A stretch of 42,264 nucleotides of DNA from an uncultured Clostridia bacterium. GTDB taxonomy: Bacteria; Bacillota; Clostridia; Oscillospirales; Acutalibacteraceae. This document shows, piece by piece, positions 32,942 to 42,264 of the stretch. The stretch covers positions 1 through 42,264 of the forward strand of contig CALWJA010000064.1 in the NCBI GenBank assembly GCA_944380875.1. Reading direction: 5' to 3'. Position 1 is the first letter of the stretch. Every line of letters begins with the position of its first letter. Both the position numbers and the translations under genes were made by a program. The notes beneath the pieces were generated by a model, which searched no databases, was not told the DNA's origin, and saw only the letters and a program-made list of their open reading frames with translations.

Positions 32942-33417
32942 CACCGAAAACTTTCCATGCTAAGTGCCTTTTTGAGATCATTACGCCATTGGGCCTCTGC
33001 CTCGCAGACAGCTTCTCTGGCCTTTGCGATTAATTCTGTAAGAGAAGCTGTTTGTTCCACGCCCACAACCACTGTATCACATTTGCTCATAGGAATAAGG
33101 ATTTTTACAGCATCACTTTTTCCTACTGCCGTTGCCATACCTGGAGTGATCTCTCCATGTAAGGAATCGGCAGACAGAATTCCCAGAGGTCCTGTTATGA
33201 TATCCGCATTGCGACAAGCTACACACACAGCATTTTCGCCGGTAGCCGCGTTTTTTGCGCCGCCTTTGAGCATATTGGAGGTAGCAACGCTGTTGGTACC
33301 TATAGCCGTCAATTCTGCATCCGGAAGAGATGTGCGGATTGCTTCTACCAATTGTCTTCCGATTTTGCCTCCCTGGCCGTCAATCACTACAATTTTACAG
33401 GCAAAATGCCACCGCAT
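32938..33417 (-). CDS. DUF3842 family protein
   Basis: A 159-residue soluble protein with IVVIDGQGGKIGRQLVEAI at about residues 9-27, resembling a dinucleotide-binding turn, followed by LTAIGTNSVATSNMLKGGAKNAATGENAV (about 36-64), ADIITGPLGILSADSLHGEITPGMATAVGKSDAVKILIPMSKCDTVVVGV (about 71-120). This matches DUF3842, a Clostridia family of unknown function. Its GGAGG site overlaps the end of the CapA-like gene, 17 bases before its own start, so the two form one transcript. The stop codon lies in the promoter of the next operon. Confidence 0.88.
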   Translation of the reverse strand: MRWHFACKIVVIDGQGGKIGRQLVEAIRTSLPDAELTAIGTNSVATSNMLKGGAKNAATGENAVCVACRNADIITGPLGILSADSLHGEITPGMATAVGKSDAVKILIPMSKCDTVVVGVEQTASLTELIAKAREAVCEAEAQWRNDLKKALSMESFRC

Positions 33418-33434
33418 ATACGTTTAAGCCTCCA

Positions 33435-34742
33435 TTAATCCAGATATTCTTCGGGAATTGTATCCGCCACAAACTGATTCAGATATGCAAGGCTAAAAGC
33501 CGGCGTTCTTGCGCATACACCATGGGAAGCCGCCAACTCGTCCGTATACTCACTAAGAGGATAAATGGTAATATCCGAATAGCCCGCTCCATAATGTGTT
33601 ACGATCGGTTTAAAAGTCATATCTGTAAACGTCGTTTTTCCGGTTTCAAAATCCTTGGTAACTGTAACATCCAGCATACCGCTAATCATATTCATTCCAT
33701 ACGCCTGCGCCGAAACAAAATTTCCCATCGCATAGATAACCGGACACTGAGCGCCGTCGCTTTCACGAGTCAAAACCGTAAGGGGCTGAAGGGTATGCGC
33801 ATGATTTCCAAAGATAATATCCGCACCCCAATTTACCATATTCTGCGCTAACGTTTGCTGGGCTTCCGTAACTTCAGATGTATTCTCATTTCCCCAATGA
33901 GCAGAAACCACAACCACATCCGCCATGGATTTTGCCTTCTTAATCAATTTTTCAATCAATTCTGTCTCACTGGTGTATACGATCCTATAAGGGCTGTCCG
34001 CCGGCAAAGATAGACCATTTGTCATTTCTGTTATACCAATATGAGCCGTTTTTATGCCATTGGATTCCACGATACGAATATTCATCAGGTCTTCATCATC
34101 CCTGTAGGCTCCAATGGCCATTACAGGCTGCGTATCCCAATAATCAAGGGCCGCTTCCATTCCTTCTACACCCTTATCCAGAACATGATTATTAGCCTGA
34201 TTTACCACATCAAAGCCCAGTGAAACAAGCTCATCCCCCATTTCTACAGGCGTGCAGAACATAGGATAATTAGATGGCGGAAATTTTTCACTGGCCAGAA
34301 TGGTTTCCTGATTAATCACAGCTACATCTGCTGCGGCAATATCTTCCGCAACACGCTGATAAACGAAAGAGAAATCATACCCTTCTCCGCCCGCACGCGT
34401 TTGGGCCTGCTTATAAATGGCATCGTGAATTAGGTTATCTCCCACCCCAAGTATATGAATGGACACAGGATCGGGCACAGAAGGCTCGGAAACTACATCC
34501 TGAGTCTCTGAAGACGGTTCCGTTGATGAAATTTGTGTATACGAAGAAGGAGCCTCTGAGGAAGGTTTGGAAACAGACGATACATCTATGCCAGCCAATT
34601 TGAGACCAAAATATCCGCCCACCACCAGAAGGCACAAAGCAAATAAGCCCAGACATATTTTCAATATCCGCCTGGAACGATCTGCTTCTCTGTTGATAGG
34701 CATTTTCCGATACCTCTTGGACATTTTTCTCCGTTTTCTCAT
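33435..34742 (-). CDS. CapA family membrane-anchored phosphoesterase-like protein
   Basis: Start taken at MRKRRKMSKRYRKM (34742) because AGGAGG is seven bases upstream; the frame is open 64 codons earlier but that would place the start inside the promoter. The 435-residue protein has a very basic N-terminus, one transmembrane helix (about residues 28-50), a Ser/Thr/Pro-rich linker, and a CapA/PgsA-type metallophosphatase-like domain: LGVGDNLIHD, INQETIL, QANNHVLDKGVEGMEAALDYW, VVVSAHWGNE, and GNHAHTLQPL. CapA proteins take part in poly-gamma-glutamate or capsule formation, yet many members lie outside such operons, as here (no pgsB/pgsC). The role is therefore open. It is probably extracellular and membrane-bound. 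Confidence 0.88.
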   Translation of the reverse strand: MRKRRKMSKRYRKMPINREADRSRRILKICLGLFALCLLVVGGYFGLKLAGIDVSSVSKPSSEAPSSYTQISSTEPSSETQDVVSEPSVPDPVSIHILGVGDNLIHDAIYKQAQTRAGGEGYDFSFVYQRVAEDIAAADVAVINQETILASEKFPPSNYPMFCTPVEMGDELVSLGFDVVNQANNHVLDKGVEGMEAALDYWDTQPVMAIGAYRDDEDLMNIRIVESNGIKTAHIGITEMTNGLSLPADSPYRIVYTSETELIEKLIKKAKSMADVVVVSAHWGNENTSEVTEAQQTLAQNMVNWGADIIFGNHAHTLQPLTVLTRESDGAQCPVIYAMGNFVSAQAYGMNMISGMLDVTVTKDFETGKTTFTDMTFKPIVTHYGAGYSDITIYPLSEYTDELAASHGVCARTPAFSLAYLNQFVADTIPEEYLD

Positions 34743-34902
34743 GGAATCCCTCCTGATTTTCCCATTTGAATATTTCAAAACAGTCTCATCGACCCGGAAC
34801 AGAAAATGGATCCTTTTTAAGGAACAACCCTGAATTTCTTTAAAAATTTTCCTGTATCCCCGCTTTTCCAGAGCACAGGCCGGCTTCGTGAGCTTCATAG
34901 AC

Positions 34903-34930
34903 ATTATAGCATACTTTGTCGAAAAAACAA
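34903..34930 (-). promoter_or_regulatory. promoter for CapA-like gene
   Basis: On the minus strand TTGTTT, a 16-base spacer and TATAAT, right after the tuf terminator. It leaves a leader of about 155 bases in which I see no strong structure. Confidence 0.6.
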
Positions 34931-34941
34931 CCAAAACAAAA

Positions 34942-34983
34942 GGATAAAAGAAAGGCTTCCGTCCAAAGGGACAGAAGCCTTTC
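34942..34983 (-). terminator. terminator after tuf
   Basis: On the minus strand GAAAGGCTTC-GTCC pairs with GGAC-GAAGCCTTTC around a short loop, followed by TTTTATCC. It ends the str operon. Confidence 0.9.
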
Positions 34984-35004
34984 CATTTAATCTGTTAAAA
35001 ACTA

Positions 35005-36207
35005 TTAGGCGTTGATACCAACAACAACACCGGAGCCAACAGTACGGCCACCCTCACGGATAGCGAAACGCAGGCCCTCTTCAATAGCGATAGGAGTGAT
35101 GAGTTCAACGTCCATCTCTACGTTATCGCCAGGCATGCACATTTCTACACCTTCAGGAAGGCTGATAACACCGGTAACGTCAGTAGTTCTGAAATAGAAC
35201 TGAGGACGATAGTTGTTGAAGAACGGAGTATGACGGCCGCCTTCGTCCTTAGTCAGAACATAAACCTGACCCTTGAACTTGGTATGAGGATGAATGGTGC
35301 CGGGTTTGCAAAGAACCTGGCCACGCTCAATCTCATTTCTCTGAACACCACGGAGCAGAACGCCTACGTTGTCGCCAGCCTCAGCAAAGTCCAGAGTCTT
35401 TCTGAACATTTCCAGACCAGTGATAACAGACTTCTTGCGCTCTTCGGTCAGACCGATGATCTCAACTTCCTCGCCAACTTTAGCAGTACCACGCTCAACT
35501 CTACCAGTAGCAACGGTGCCACGGCCAGTGATGGTGAATACGTCCTCAACAGGCATAAGGAAGGGCAGATCGGATTTACGCTCAGGAGTAGGAATATACT
35601 CGTCAACAGCCTTCATCAGTTCAAGGATGGGAGCATACTCAGGAGCATTTACATCAGTGGAAGTAGACTCCAGAGCCTGGAGAGCAGAACCACGGATGAT
35701 AGGAGTATCATCGCCCGGGAACTCATACTCATTCAGCATGTCACGGATTTCCATCTCAACCAGATCCAGCAGTTCAGGATCGTCAACCTGATCGCACTTA
35801 TTCATGAAAACAATGATATAAGGCACGCCTACCTGACGAGCAAGCAGAATGTGCTCTCTGGTCTGAGGCATGGGGCCGTCAGCAGCAGAAACAACCAGGA
35901 TAGCGCCGTCCATCTGAGCGGCACCGGTGATCATGTTCTTAACATAGTCAGCATGGCCGGGGCAGTCAACATGAGCATAGTGACGGGTTGCAGTCTGATA
36001 CTCAACATGAGCGGTGTTGATGGTAATGCCGCGCTCTCTCTCTTCGGGAGCACTGTCGATGTTGGAATAATCCTTAAACTCAGCTTCACCGTTAAAGCTC
36101 AGAACCTTGGTGATAGCAGCGGTCAGAGTAGTCTTACCATGGTCAACGTGGCCAATGGTACCAATGTTCACATGAGGTTTGGATCTGTCAAATTTTTCCT
36201 TTGCCAT
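35005..36207 (-). CDS. tuf: elongation factor Tu
   Basis: Brings aminoacyl-tRNA to the ribosome as a GTP complex. The 400-residue protein has all G motifs: GHVDHGKT (about 19-26), the switch I region [13 protein letters not shown] (about 56-68), DCPGHADY (about 80-87), NKCD (about 135-138) and SALQ (about 173-176), followed by the two beta-barrel domains ending in [10 protein letters not shown]. It is the last gene of the str cluster and has an added promoter of its own in the gap after fusA. AAAGGAGG lies upstream of the ATG. Confidence 0.99.
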   Translation of the reverse strand: MAKEKFDRSKPHVNIGTIGHVDHGKTTLTAAITKVLSFNGEAEFKDYSNIDSAPEERERGITINTAHVEYQTATRHYAHVDCPGHADYVKNMITGAAQMDGAILVVSAADGPMPQTREHILLARQVGVPYIIVFMNKCDQVDDPELLDLVEMEIRDMLNEYEFPGDDTPIIRGSALQALESTSTDVNAPEYAPILELMKAVDEYIPTPERKSDLPFLMPVEDVFTITGRGTVATGRVERGTAKVGEEVEIIGLTEERKKSVITGLEMFRKTLDFAEAGDNVGVLLRGVQRNEIERGQVLCKPGTIHPHTKFKGQVYVLTKDEGGRHTPFFNNYRPQFYFRTTDVTGVISLPEGVEMCMPGDNVEMDVELITPIAIEEGLRFAIREGGRTVGSGVVVGINA

Positions 36208-36273
36208 TGGAATTCCTCCTTTATACTTGTCCTAATCAAATTTGGTTTAGCGCACTTACACACTATAGCTATC

Positions 36274-36302
36274 ATTCTAGCAACAGATACGCAAAAAATC
36301 AA
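36274..36302 (-). promoter_or_regulatory. additional promoter for tuf
   Basis: On the minus strand TTGATT, a 17-base spacer and TAGAAT in the 109-base gap between fusA and tuf, about 65 bases before the tuf start. It would allow tuf to be expressed above the rest of the operon. Confidence 0.65.
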
Positions 36303-36316
36303 GCCTATTTTGTAAG

Positions 36317-38398
36317 TTATTCACTCTTTTTCCCGCGAGCCGTAATAATAGCCTCAGAAATATTCTTCGGTACCTCGGCATAGTGATCGGGTTCCATGGT
36401 ATACTGGCCTCTTCCCTGTGTCTTGGAACGCATATCCGTTGCATATCCAAACATTTCGGAAAGGGGAACCATAGCGTTGATCTGCTGAGCGCCGGAAACA
36501 GCTTCCATGCCCATGATCATACCGCGGCGGGAGTTCAGGTCGCCGATAACATCGCCCATATACTCTTCCGGTACGATAACAACAACCTTCATAATGGGCT
36601 CCAAAATAACCGGATCAGCCTTTCTCATAGCTTCTTTGAAAGCCATGGAGCCGGCGATCTTAAATGCCATTTCAGAGGAGTCAACTTCATGATAAGAGCC
36701 GTCATAGAGGGTAACCTTTACGTCTACAACATTGTAGCCTGCCAGGATACCGGAAAGCATGGCGCCCTGGATACCCTGATCAACAGCAGGAATATATTCC
36801 TTCGGAATAGAACCGCCTACTGTGGCATTTACAAACTCATAACCCTTTTCAGGGTTAGGCTCAATCTTAATCTTAACATGACCATACTGGCCTTTACCGC
36901 CGGACTGTCTTGCATATTTGGTATCCTGATCCGCCAATCTGCGAATCGTTTCCTTATATGCAACCTGCGGTTTACCAACATTGGCTTCTACCTTAAATTC
37001 ACGGAGCAAACGGTCAACAATAATTTCCAGATGGAGCTCGCCCATACCGGCAATGATAGTCTGACCAGTCTCCTGATCGGTATAAGCCTTAAAGGTAGGA
37101 TCCTCTTCCGCCAATTTGGCAAGAGCGATACCCATCTTCTCCTGGCCTGCCTTTGTTTTAGGCTCAATAGCTACACGGATAACCGGCTCCGGGAATTCCA
37201 TGGATTCCAGAATTACCGGATGCTTTTCATCACAGAAAGTATCACCGGTAGTGGTGTTTTTCACACCGATAGCAGCCGCAATGTCTCCAGCATATACACA
37301 CTCAATATCCTGCCGGTGATTTGCATGCATCTGCAGAATACGGCCAATACGCTCGTGTGTATCCTTTACGGAGTTATATACGGTAGCGCCGGCAGAAAGA
37401 GTACCGGAATACACACGGAAATAGCAGAGCTTACCCACAAAGGGGTCAGTAGCAATCTTAAATGCAAGTGCAGAGAAGGGCTCATCGTCGGAAGCATGAC
37501 GATCCTCTTCTTCACCGGTTTCAGGGTTTGTACCCTTAATAGCGGGAATATCAGTAGGAGCCGGCATGTAATCCACGATAGCATCCAGCAATTTCTGCAC
37601 ACCTTTGTTCCTATAAGAAGTACCGCACGTCACAGGCACCATCTTATTTGCAATGGTAGCTTTACGGATAGTAGAAACAATCTCTTCTCTGGTGAAATCT
37701 TCACCGCTGAGATATTTCTCCATAAGCTCGTCGTCCTGCTCAGCAACCTGCTCAATGAGATTGGTGTGGTATTCCTCAGCCAGTTCCTTCATATCTTCCG
37801 GAATTTCTTCCACGCGCATGTCTTTGCCCATATCATCATAATAGATATCAGCTGTCATGTCTACCAAATCAATGATTCCGCGGAAAGTATCTTCCTTACC
37901 GATAGGAAGCTGAATCGGAACAGCGTTACATTTGAGGCGGTCCTTCATCATGCCAACTACATGATAGAAATCAGCGCCCATAATATCCATCTTATTTACA
38001 TACGCCATACGAGGTACGCCGTATTCTTCAGCCTGACGCCATACGGTTTCAGACTGAGGCTCAACGCCGCCCTTAGCGCAGAAAACAGTAACGGAACCAT
38101 CCAGAACACGCAGAGAACGTTCTACCTCAACGGTGAAGTCCACGTGGCCGGGAGTGTCAATGATGTTAATTCTGTGATCTTTCCAGAAGCAGGTTGTTGC
38201 AGCAGAGGTAATAGTGATGCCTCTCTCCTGCTCCTGCGCCATCCAGTCCATGGTTGCAGTACCATCGTGCGTTTCGCCGATCTTGTAATTAACACCAGTA
38301 TAATACAGAATACGTTCTGTGGTGGTTGTCTTACCGGCATCGATGTGCGCCATGATGCCGATGTTGCGGGTTTTTTCAAGTGATACCTGCCTTGGCAT
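36317..38398 (-). CDS. fusA: elongation factor G
   Basis: A 693-residue GTPase that drives translocation and ribosome recycling. G motifs [19 protein letters not shown] (about 17-35), [34 protein letters not shown] (about 80-100) and NKMD (about 135-138) are intact, as are domain IV ([15 protein letters not shown], about 490) and the C-terminal domain ([22 protein letters not shown]). Length matches bacterial EF-G. It is flanked by rpsG and tuf, so it is the canonical translational copy, not a tetracycline-resistance paralogue. Confidence 0.99.
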   Translation of the reverse strand: MPRQVSLEKTRNIGIMAHIDAGKTTTTERILYYTGVNYKIGETHDGTATMDWMAQEQERGITITSAATTCFWKDHRINIIDTPGHVDFTVEVERSLRVLDGSVTVFCAKGGVEPQSETVWRQAEEYGVPRMAYVNKMDIMGADFYHVVGMMKDRLKCNAVPIQLPIGKEDTFRGIIDLVDMTADIYYDDMGKDMRVEEIPEDMKELAEEYHTNLIEQVAEQDDELMEKYLSGEDFTREEIVSTIRKATIANKMVPVTCGTSYRNKGVQKLLDAIVDYMPAPTDIPAIKGTNPETGEEEDRHASDDEPFSALAFKIATDPFVGKLCYFRVYSGTLSAGATVYNSVKDTHERIGRILQMHANHRQDIECVYAGDIAAAIGVKNTTTGDTFCDEKHPVILESMEFPEPVIRVAIEPKTKAGQEKMGIALAKLAEEDPTFKAYTDQETGQTIIAGMGELHLEIIVDRLLREFKVEANVGKPQVAYKETIRRLADQDTKYARQSGGKGQYGHVKIKIEPNPEKGYEFVNATVGGSIPKEYIPAVDQGIQGAMLSGILAGYNVVDVKVTLYDGSYHEVDSSEMAFKIAGSMAFKEAMRKADPVILEPIMKVVVIVPEEYMGDVIGDLNSRRGMIMGMEAVSGAQQINAMVPLSEMFGYATDMRSKTQGRGQYTMEPDHYAEVPKNISEAIITARGKKSE

Positions 38399-38437
38399 AG
38401 TTTCCTCCTTAACATCTTTGAACAGTGTGGTGGTACA

Positions 38438-38908
38438 TTACCATCTGTAATGTGCGAACGCCTTGTTGGCCTCAGCCATCTTGTGCGTATCGTCGCGCTT
38501 CTTAGCTGCGCCACCTGCACCATTTATGGCATCAAGAATTTCACCGGCAAGTCTCTCGCGCATGGTTTTTTCAGAACGGATTCTGGAATAGGTGGTGATC
38601 CAACGCAGTCCCAGTGTTTGACGTCTCTCAGGACGCACCTCCATAGGAACCTGATAGGTAGCACCGCCTACACGGCGAGCCTTTACTTCCAGGGCAGGCA
38701 TAACGTTTTCCATAGCCTGCTCGAATACTTCCAGGGGATTTTTCCCTGTCTTCTCAGCAACAATATCAAATGCACCATAAACGATTTTCTGAGCAACGCC
38801 CTTCTTACCGTCGTACATGACATTGTTGATCAGACGGGTCACCAGCTTGGAATTATAAAGCGGATCCGGCAAAACATCACGTTTTGCGATATTGCCTCTT
38901 CTTGGCAT
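38438..38908 (-). CDS. rpsG: 30S ribosomal protein S7
   Basis: Primary 16S rRNA-binding protein of the small-subunit head, 156 residues. The start is [16 protein letters not shown] at 38908, with AAGGAGGGA nine bases upstream; the frame extends 17 codons further without support. Typical sequences are [22 protein letters not shown] (about 27-48), [22 protein letters not shown] (about 75-96) and the C-terminal [18 protein letters not shown]. It follows rpsL by 175 bases, longer than usual, and may have its own promoter. Confidence 0.98.
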   Translation of the reverse strand: MPRRGNIAKRDVLPDPLYNSKLVTRLINNVMYDGKKGVAQKIVYGAFDIVAEKTGKNPLEVFEQAMENVMPALEVKARRVGGATYQVPMEVRPERRQTLGLRWITTYSRIRSEKTMRERLAGEILDAINGAGGAAKKRDDTHKMAEANKAFAHYRW

Positions 38909-38930
38909 ATTACTTCCCTCCTTCACATGA

Positions 38931-38959
38931 ATGATATCACAGGTACTCGAAAGCGACAA
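38931..38959 (-). promoter_or_regulatory. possible promoter for rpsG
   Basis: On the minus strand TTGTCG, a 17-base spacer and TATCAT, 20-25 bases before the start codon, in the unusually long rpsL-rpsG gap. The rest of the 38909-39083 gap shows only short hairpins. Confidence 0.45.
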
Positions 38960-39083
38960 ACTCCCGCAGCCAATACAGAGACAATGGCCGGGATTTCCGG
39001 CTATATATGTCGCTGCATCGCTTTTGCTTGCGTTCTAAAAAGCGCAGCTTTTCGGATTCTGTCATAGTATGCTTTCTTTTAAC

Positions 39084-39512
39084 TTACTTCTTGGCTGCGC
39101 CGGCCTTCGGGCGCTTAGCGCCGTACTTAGAGCGGGCCTGCATACGCTTTGCAACGCCCTGAGCATCCAATGTACCACGAATAATGTGATAACGAACACC
39201 AGGCAGGTCCCTAACACGGCCACCACGGATCATAACAACACTATGCTCCTGCAGGTTATGGCCTACGCCGGGAATGTAAGCGCTGACTTCAATCCCGTTG
39301 GAAAGACGTACTCTTGCGATCTTTCTCAGAGCAGAGTTCGGCTTCTTAGGGTTAGCAGTCTTAACAGCAGTGCACACACCACGCTTCTGGGGGGAATCCT
39401 GATCTACAGCAATACGCTTCATAGAGTTCCAACCCTTCAGAAGTGCAGGGGCCTTGGCCTTCTTCTCGCTTACCTGACGGCCAGTCTTTACTAACTGGTT
39501 AAAAGTAGGCAT
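39084..39512 (-). CDS. rpsL: 30S ribosomal protein S12
   Basis: Decoding-centre protein of 142 residues. The [10 protein letters not shown] and [11 protein letters not shown] segments are conserved, so the Lys equivalent to E. coli Lys43 is present (residue 56). At the position equivalent to Lys88, in [14 protein letters not shown], the residue is Arg (residue 101). Lys88-to-Arg is a known streptomycin-resistance change in E. coli and Mycobacterium. The S12 N-terminus is longer than in E. coli by about 13 residues, as usual in Firmicutes. GAGGAGGTG precedes the ATG. A consensus promoter in the end of rpoC starts this operon. Confidence 0.98.
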   Translation of the reverse strand: MPTFNQLVKTGRQVSEKKAKAPALLKGWNSMKRIAVDQDSPQKRGVCTAVKTANPKKPNSALRKIARVRLSNGIEVSAYIPGVGHNLQEHSVVMIRGGRVRDLPGVRYHIIRGTLDAQGVAKRMQARSKYGAKRPKAGAAKK

Positions 39513-39592
39513 ACGACACCTCCTCTTTTTTAATAAAATATATGTTAAGCGGAAATCCGCAAAACATCAAACTAAAAGGAACAGACACGACA

Positions 39593-39622
39593 GGATTCCT
39601 ACCTAAATATAGGCAGGAATCC
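39593..39622 (-). repeat. hairpin in str operon leader
   Basis: On the minus strand GGATTCCTgCCTA pairs with TAGGtAGGAATCC, a 12-bp stem with one mismatch. No T run follows. It lies in the leader between the rpsL promoter and rpsL, so it could be an RNA stability element or a site for ribosomal-protein control. Confidence 0.6.
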
Positions 39623-39642
39623 GTCTCTATCCACAGTTTTTA

Positions 39643-39672
39643 ATTATAATCTCAAACGGCCTCGTTTGTCAA
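39643..39672 (-). promoter_or_regulatory. consensus promoter for rpsL-rpsG-fusA-tuf
   Basis: On the minus strand TTGACA, an 18-base spacer and TATAAT, both perfect. It overlaps the last seven codons of rpoC, so the str operon is transcribed separately from rpoBC at least in part. Confidence 0.85.
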
Positions 39673-42264
39673 GCCTTCTTTTTTCTTTAATTCCACATCT
39701 ACGTTGCTGTAGCACTGCATACCAGTTCCGGCAGGAACAAGCTTGCCGATGATAACATTTTCTTTCAGGCCAAGCAACGGATCTACCTTGCCCTTGATAG
39801 CGGCATCGGTCAGAACACGAGTGGTTTCCTGGAAGGAAGCTGCCGACAGGAAAGAATCCGTAGCAAGAGAAGCTTTTGTAATACCAAGAAGAACCGGTGT
39901 GCATGTAGCTTCCTTAAGATCAACCTCACCCGCTGCAATGCGCTCACGGATCTTGAGATTTTCTGCCAAAAGCTCGGATTTTTCCACAAGGCTGCTGGGA
40001 AGAAGCGTGGTATCCCCTGCATCTTCCACACGTACCTTTTTCATCATCTGGCGAACGATAACTTCAATATGCTTATCGTTGATATCAACACCTTGCATAC
40101 GATACACACGTTGGACTTCTTCAATAAGATAATCCTGCACAGCATCCGGTCCGCTGATAGCCAGAACATCGTGGGGATTTACGGAACCTTCTGTGATACG
40201 GGCACCTGCCTGGATCACATCCCCTTCATTCACAATAACTCTGGAACCGAAAGGAATCAGATACGAACGGCTGTCACCATTCTTGGAATCCGTTACCACT
40301 ACATGACGGTTTTTCTTGACCTCTTCAAAAGAAACCGTTCCGGGAATTTCACTGATAATAGCCAAATGCTTCGGCTTGCGGCCTTCAAAAAGTTCCTCAA
40401 CACGAGGCAGACCCTGTGTGATATCTTCCGCACTAGCAACACCGCCGGTATGGAAAGTACGCATTGTCAGCTGTGTACCAGGCTCACCGATAGACTGTGC
40501 GGCGATAATACCAACAGCCTCACCCACAGTAACAGGCTGACCATTGGCCAGGTTAGCACCATAACACTTTTTGCAGACGCCATGCCGGGCAGTACAATGG
40601 AGAATGGAACGAATCTTAATGCGCTTGGTGCCGCGGCTCACAATAATATCTGCATCGTTGTCATCCATCATCTTATCCTTGGAAACGAGCACTTCTCCGG
40701 TAGCTTCGTCCACAAAGTCTTCCACCAGATAACGGCCAATCAGACGTTCGTGCAAGGATTCAATAGACTCCTTACCTTCGCAGATATCGAAGACTTCCAG
40801 ACCGTCTGTAGCTCCGCAGTCGTCTTCGCGGATAATAACATCCTGGGAAACGTCAACCAGACGACGGGTCAGATAACCGGAGTCAGCTGTACGCAGAGCC
40901 GTATCAGCCAAACCTTTTCTGGCGCCACGGGAAGAAATGAAGTATTCCAAAATGTTCAAGCCTTCACGATAGTTAGCACGAATGGGAATTTCAATAACCG
41001 TACCGGAGGTATTTGCAATCAGTCCGCGCATACCGGCCAACTGACGAATCTGGCTCATAGAACCACGGGCTCCGGAATCCGCCATCATATATATTGGGTT
41101 ATATTTGTCAAGACCCTTTTGCAGCGCCTCGGTAACATCGTTGGTTGTCTTTTCCCAAGTCTTAAGAACAGCGTCTTTTCTTTCACTCTCAGAGAGCAAA
41201 CCGTTTTTGAAGAGCTCAGTGACCTGATCGATCCGGGCCTCAGCCTGCGCAATCAATTCCTTCTTTTCAGCAGGAATGGTAGCATCGCAAACTGCAACAG
41301 TAATAGCACTGCGAGTAGAGTATCTGTAACCCTGGGACTTAATGTCATCCAAAACATCAGCCGTTTTGGCTGTGCCATGGATCTTGATGCATTTATCAAT
41401 AATTTTACCCAGTTTACTCTTACCAACCAGGAAATCAACCTCAAAATTGAACATCTGCTCAGGATCCGTACGATCTACAAAACCAAGATCCTGCGGTATG
41501 GGCTGGTTAAAGATCATTCTGCCCACAGTCGTATCCACCAACCGGCTTACCTGCCGGCCGTCAATTGTCAAAGTACGGCGCACTTTAATTTTGGCGTGCA
41601 GGCCTACAACCTTTGCGTCATAAGCCATAATAGCTTCATCGAAGCTGCGGAAGACCTTTCCTTCGCCGGGTTCCCCATCTTTTGCAAGAGTCAGATAATA
41701 GGAGCCCAGAACCATATCCTGGGTAGGTACCGTAACAGGACGGCCGTCAGAAGGTTTCAAAAGGTTTCCAGCCGCCAGCATCAGGAAGCGAGCTTCAGCC
41801 TGCGCTTCAGCAGAAAGAGGCACATGAACAGCCATCTGGTCGCCGTCAAAGTCGGCGTTAAAAGCTGTACAGGCCAAAGGATGCAATTTCAGGGCACGGC
41901 CTTCTACGAGAACAGGTTCAAAAGCCTGAATGCCCAGTCTGTGCAGTGTAGGCGCACGGTTCAAGAGAACCGGATGATTTTTGATGACGATTTCAAGGGC
42001 ATCCCAAACCTCAGGTTTCGTACGCTCCACAGCCTTCCTGGCAGCTTTGATGTTACCGGCCACCCCGGTTTCTACCAGTCTCTTCATTACGAAGGGCTTA
42101 AAGAGCTCCAGAGCCATCTCTTTGGGCAGACCGCACTGATACATCTTCAGCTCAGGGCCTACAACGATAACGGAACGGCCGGAATAGTCAACACGCTTAC
42201 CCAAAAGGTTCTGACGGAAACGTCCCTGCTTACCTTTCAGCATATCGGAAAGGGATTTCAACGG
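39652..42264 (-). CDS. rpoC: RNA polymerase beta' subunit, 3' part (runs off window)
   Basis: The last 870 residues of beta'; the start lies beyond the window edge. The catalytic magnesium loop [16 protein letters not shown] is at about residues 135-150 of this piece, preceded by [18 protein letters not shown] and [21 protein letters not shown] zinc site is formed by [11 protein letters not shown] and [15 protein letters not shown]. The bridge helix and trigger-loop region include [24 protein letters not shown] and [28 protein letters not shown]. The C-terminus, ECF-like tail ending KEGLTNEAV, is intact. No L7Ae-like gene stands between it and rpsL, unlike in Bacillus. Confidence 0.98.
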   Translation of the reverse strand, partial: PLKSLSDMLKGKQGRFRQNLLGKRVDYSGRSVIVVGPELKMYQCGLPKEMALELFKPFVMKRLVETGVAGNIKAARKAVERTKPEVWDALEIVIKNHPVLLNRAPTLHRLGIQAFEPVLVEGRALKLHPLACTAFNADFDGDQMAVHVPLSAEAQAEARFLMLAAGNLLKPSDGRPVTVPTQDMVLGSYYLTLAKDGEPGEGKVFRSFDEAIMAYDAKVVGLHAKIKVRRTLTIDGRQVSRLVDTTVGRMIFNQPIPQDLGFVDRTDPEQMFNFEVDFLVGKSKLGKIIDKCIKIHGTAKTADVLDDIKSQGYRYSTRSAITVAVCDATIPAEKKELIAQAEARIDQVTELFKNGLLSESERKDAVLKTWEKTTNDVTEALQKGLDKYNPIYMMADSGARGSMSQIRQLAGMRGLIANTSGTVIEIPIRANYREGLNILEYFISSRGARKGLADTALRTADSGYLTRRLVDVSQDVIIREDDCGATDGLEVFDICEGKESIESLHERLIGRYLVEDFVDEATGEVLVSKDKMMDDNDADIIVSRGTKRIKIRSILHCTARHGVCKKCYGANLANGQPVTVGEAVGIIAAQSIGEPGTQLTMRTFHTGGVASAEDITQGLPRVEELFEGRKPKHLAIISEIPGTVSFEEVKKNRHVVVTDSKNGDSRSYLIPFGSRVIVNEGDVIQAGARITEGSVNPHDVLAISGPDAVQDYLIEEVQRVYRMQGVDINDKHIEVIVRQMMKKVRVEDAGDTTLLPSSLVEKSELLAENLKIRERIAAGEVDLKEATCTPVLLGITKASLATDSFLSAASFQETTRVLTDAAIKGKVDPLLGLKENVIIGKLVPAGTGMQCYSNVDVELKKKEGLTNEAV

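Noticed and set aside
34743-34934. N-terminal extension of the CapA-like protein
   Set aside because: The earlier ATG codons fall at or before the predicted transcription start, and the AGGAGG site belongs to the ATG at 34742.
35230-36315. Plus-strand open frame opposite tuf
   Set aside because: Antisense shadow of EF-Tu.
36383-38383. Plus-strand open frame of about 660 codons opposite fusA
   Set aside because: Antisense to a complete EF-G gene, with no ribosome site or recognisable motifs.
1-42264. CRISPR array, insertion sequence, prophage, tRNA or rRNA genes
   Set aside because: Reading through, I found no regularly spaced repeats, transposase or phage genes, and no cloverleaf sequences; but I could not run a dedicated search.

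Overview
The window is a chromosomal segment of a spore-forming, anaerobic Firmicute of class Clostridia, probably a gut Oscillospiraceae/Ruminococcaceae-type organism (inference from gene content and protein similarity as I remember it). Supporting signs are a gerABC germinant-receptor operon, a SpoVM-like peptide, pyruvate formate-lyase with its activase, GatCAB for indirect aminoacylation, NrdR, several vitamin ECF transporter S components, and consistent Gram-positive ribosome binding sites and sigma-A promoters. Sampled lines are about 50% G+C. It is mostly ordinary chromosome; I saw no phage, insertion sequence, CRISPR array, tRNA or rRNA.

Layout. 1-430: two very small plus-strand genes (a one-helix membrane protein and a SpoVM-like peptide). 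593-3762: pflB-pflA on the minus strand behind a sigma-A promoter, a ZTP (pfl-motif) riboswitch and an intrinsic terminator. 3919-5570: a NYN/LOTUS-type protein and a lower-GC GNAT acetyltransferase. 5600-7960: an Fe-S DinG/XPD-type helicase with an N-terminal PD-(D/E)XK nuclease-like domain. 8056-9510: gamma-carbonic-anhydrase-like protein plus glutamate racemase. 9539-11642: an ECF S component divergent from a MocR/PdxR-type regulator, with a symmetric four-half-site operator between them. 11709-17146: pepT, gatCAB and a membrane protein. 17184-18553: nrdR and a sugar isomerase-like protein. 18783-19838: DUF421/DUF4363 pair, the latter apparently frameshifted. 19987-23748: gerA-gerB-gerC. 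23857-27926: recD2-comF and mreB. 28130-29945: metK under a SAM-I riboswitch, with a small membrane protein after it. 30079-30949: ribU under an FMN riboswitch. 31020-32941: an ECF S component translationally coupled to a two-domain P-loop kinase, behind a structured leader with a terminator that I cannot assign to a known riboswitch class. 32938-34930: CapA-like phosphoesterase and DUF3842. 34942-42264: the str region on the minus strand, rpoC (5' end outside the window), rpsL, rpsG, fusA, tuf.

The main theme is cofactor-responsive RNA control. Three recognisable riboswitches (ZTP, SAM-I, FMN) and one unassigned leader each sit between a consensus promoter and a terminator. Three vitamin-type ECF S components occur without EcfA/EcfT genes, so they presumably share an energising module encoded elsewhere. 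The best candidate for something undescribed is the leader-ECF-kinase unit at 31020-32941, which looks like uptake followed by phosphorylation of an unknown nucleoside- or vitamin-like compound. Other points of note are the ordered PdxR-like operator, a natural Lys-to-Arg change in ribosomal protein S12 at the streptomycin-associated position 88 (E. coli numbering), and a likely +1 frameshift in the DUF4363 gene.
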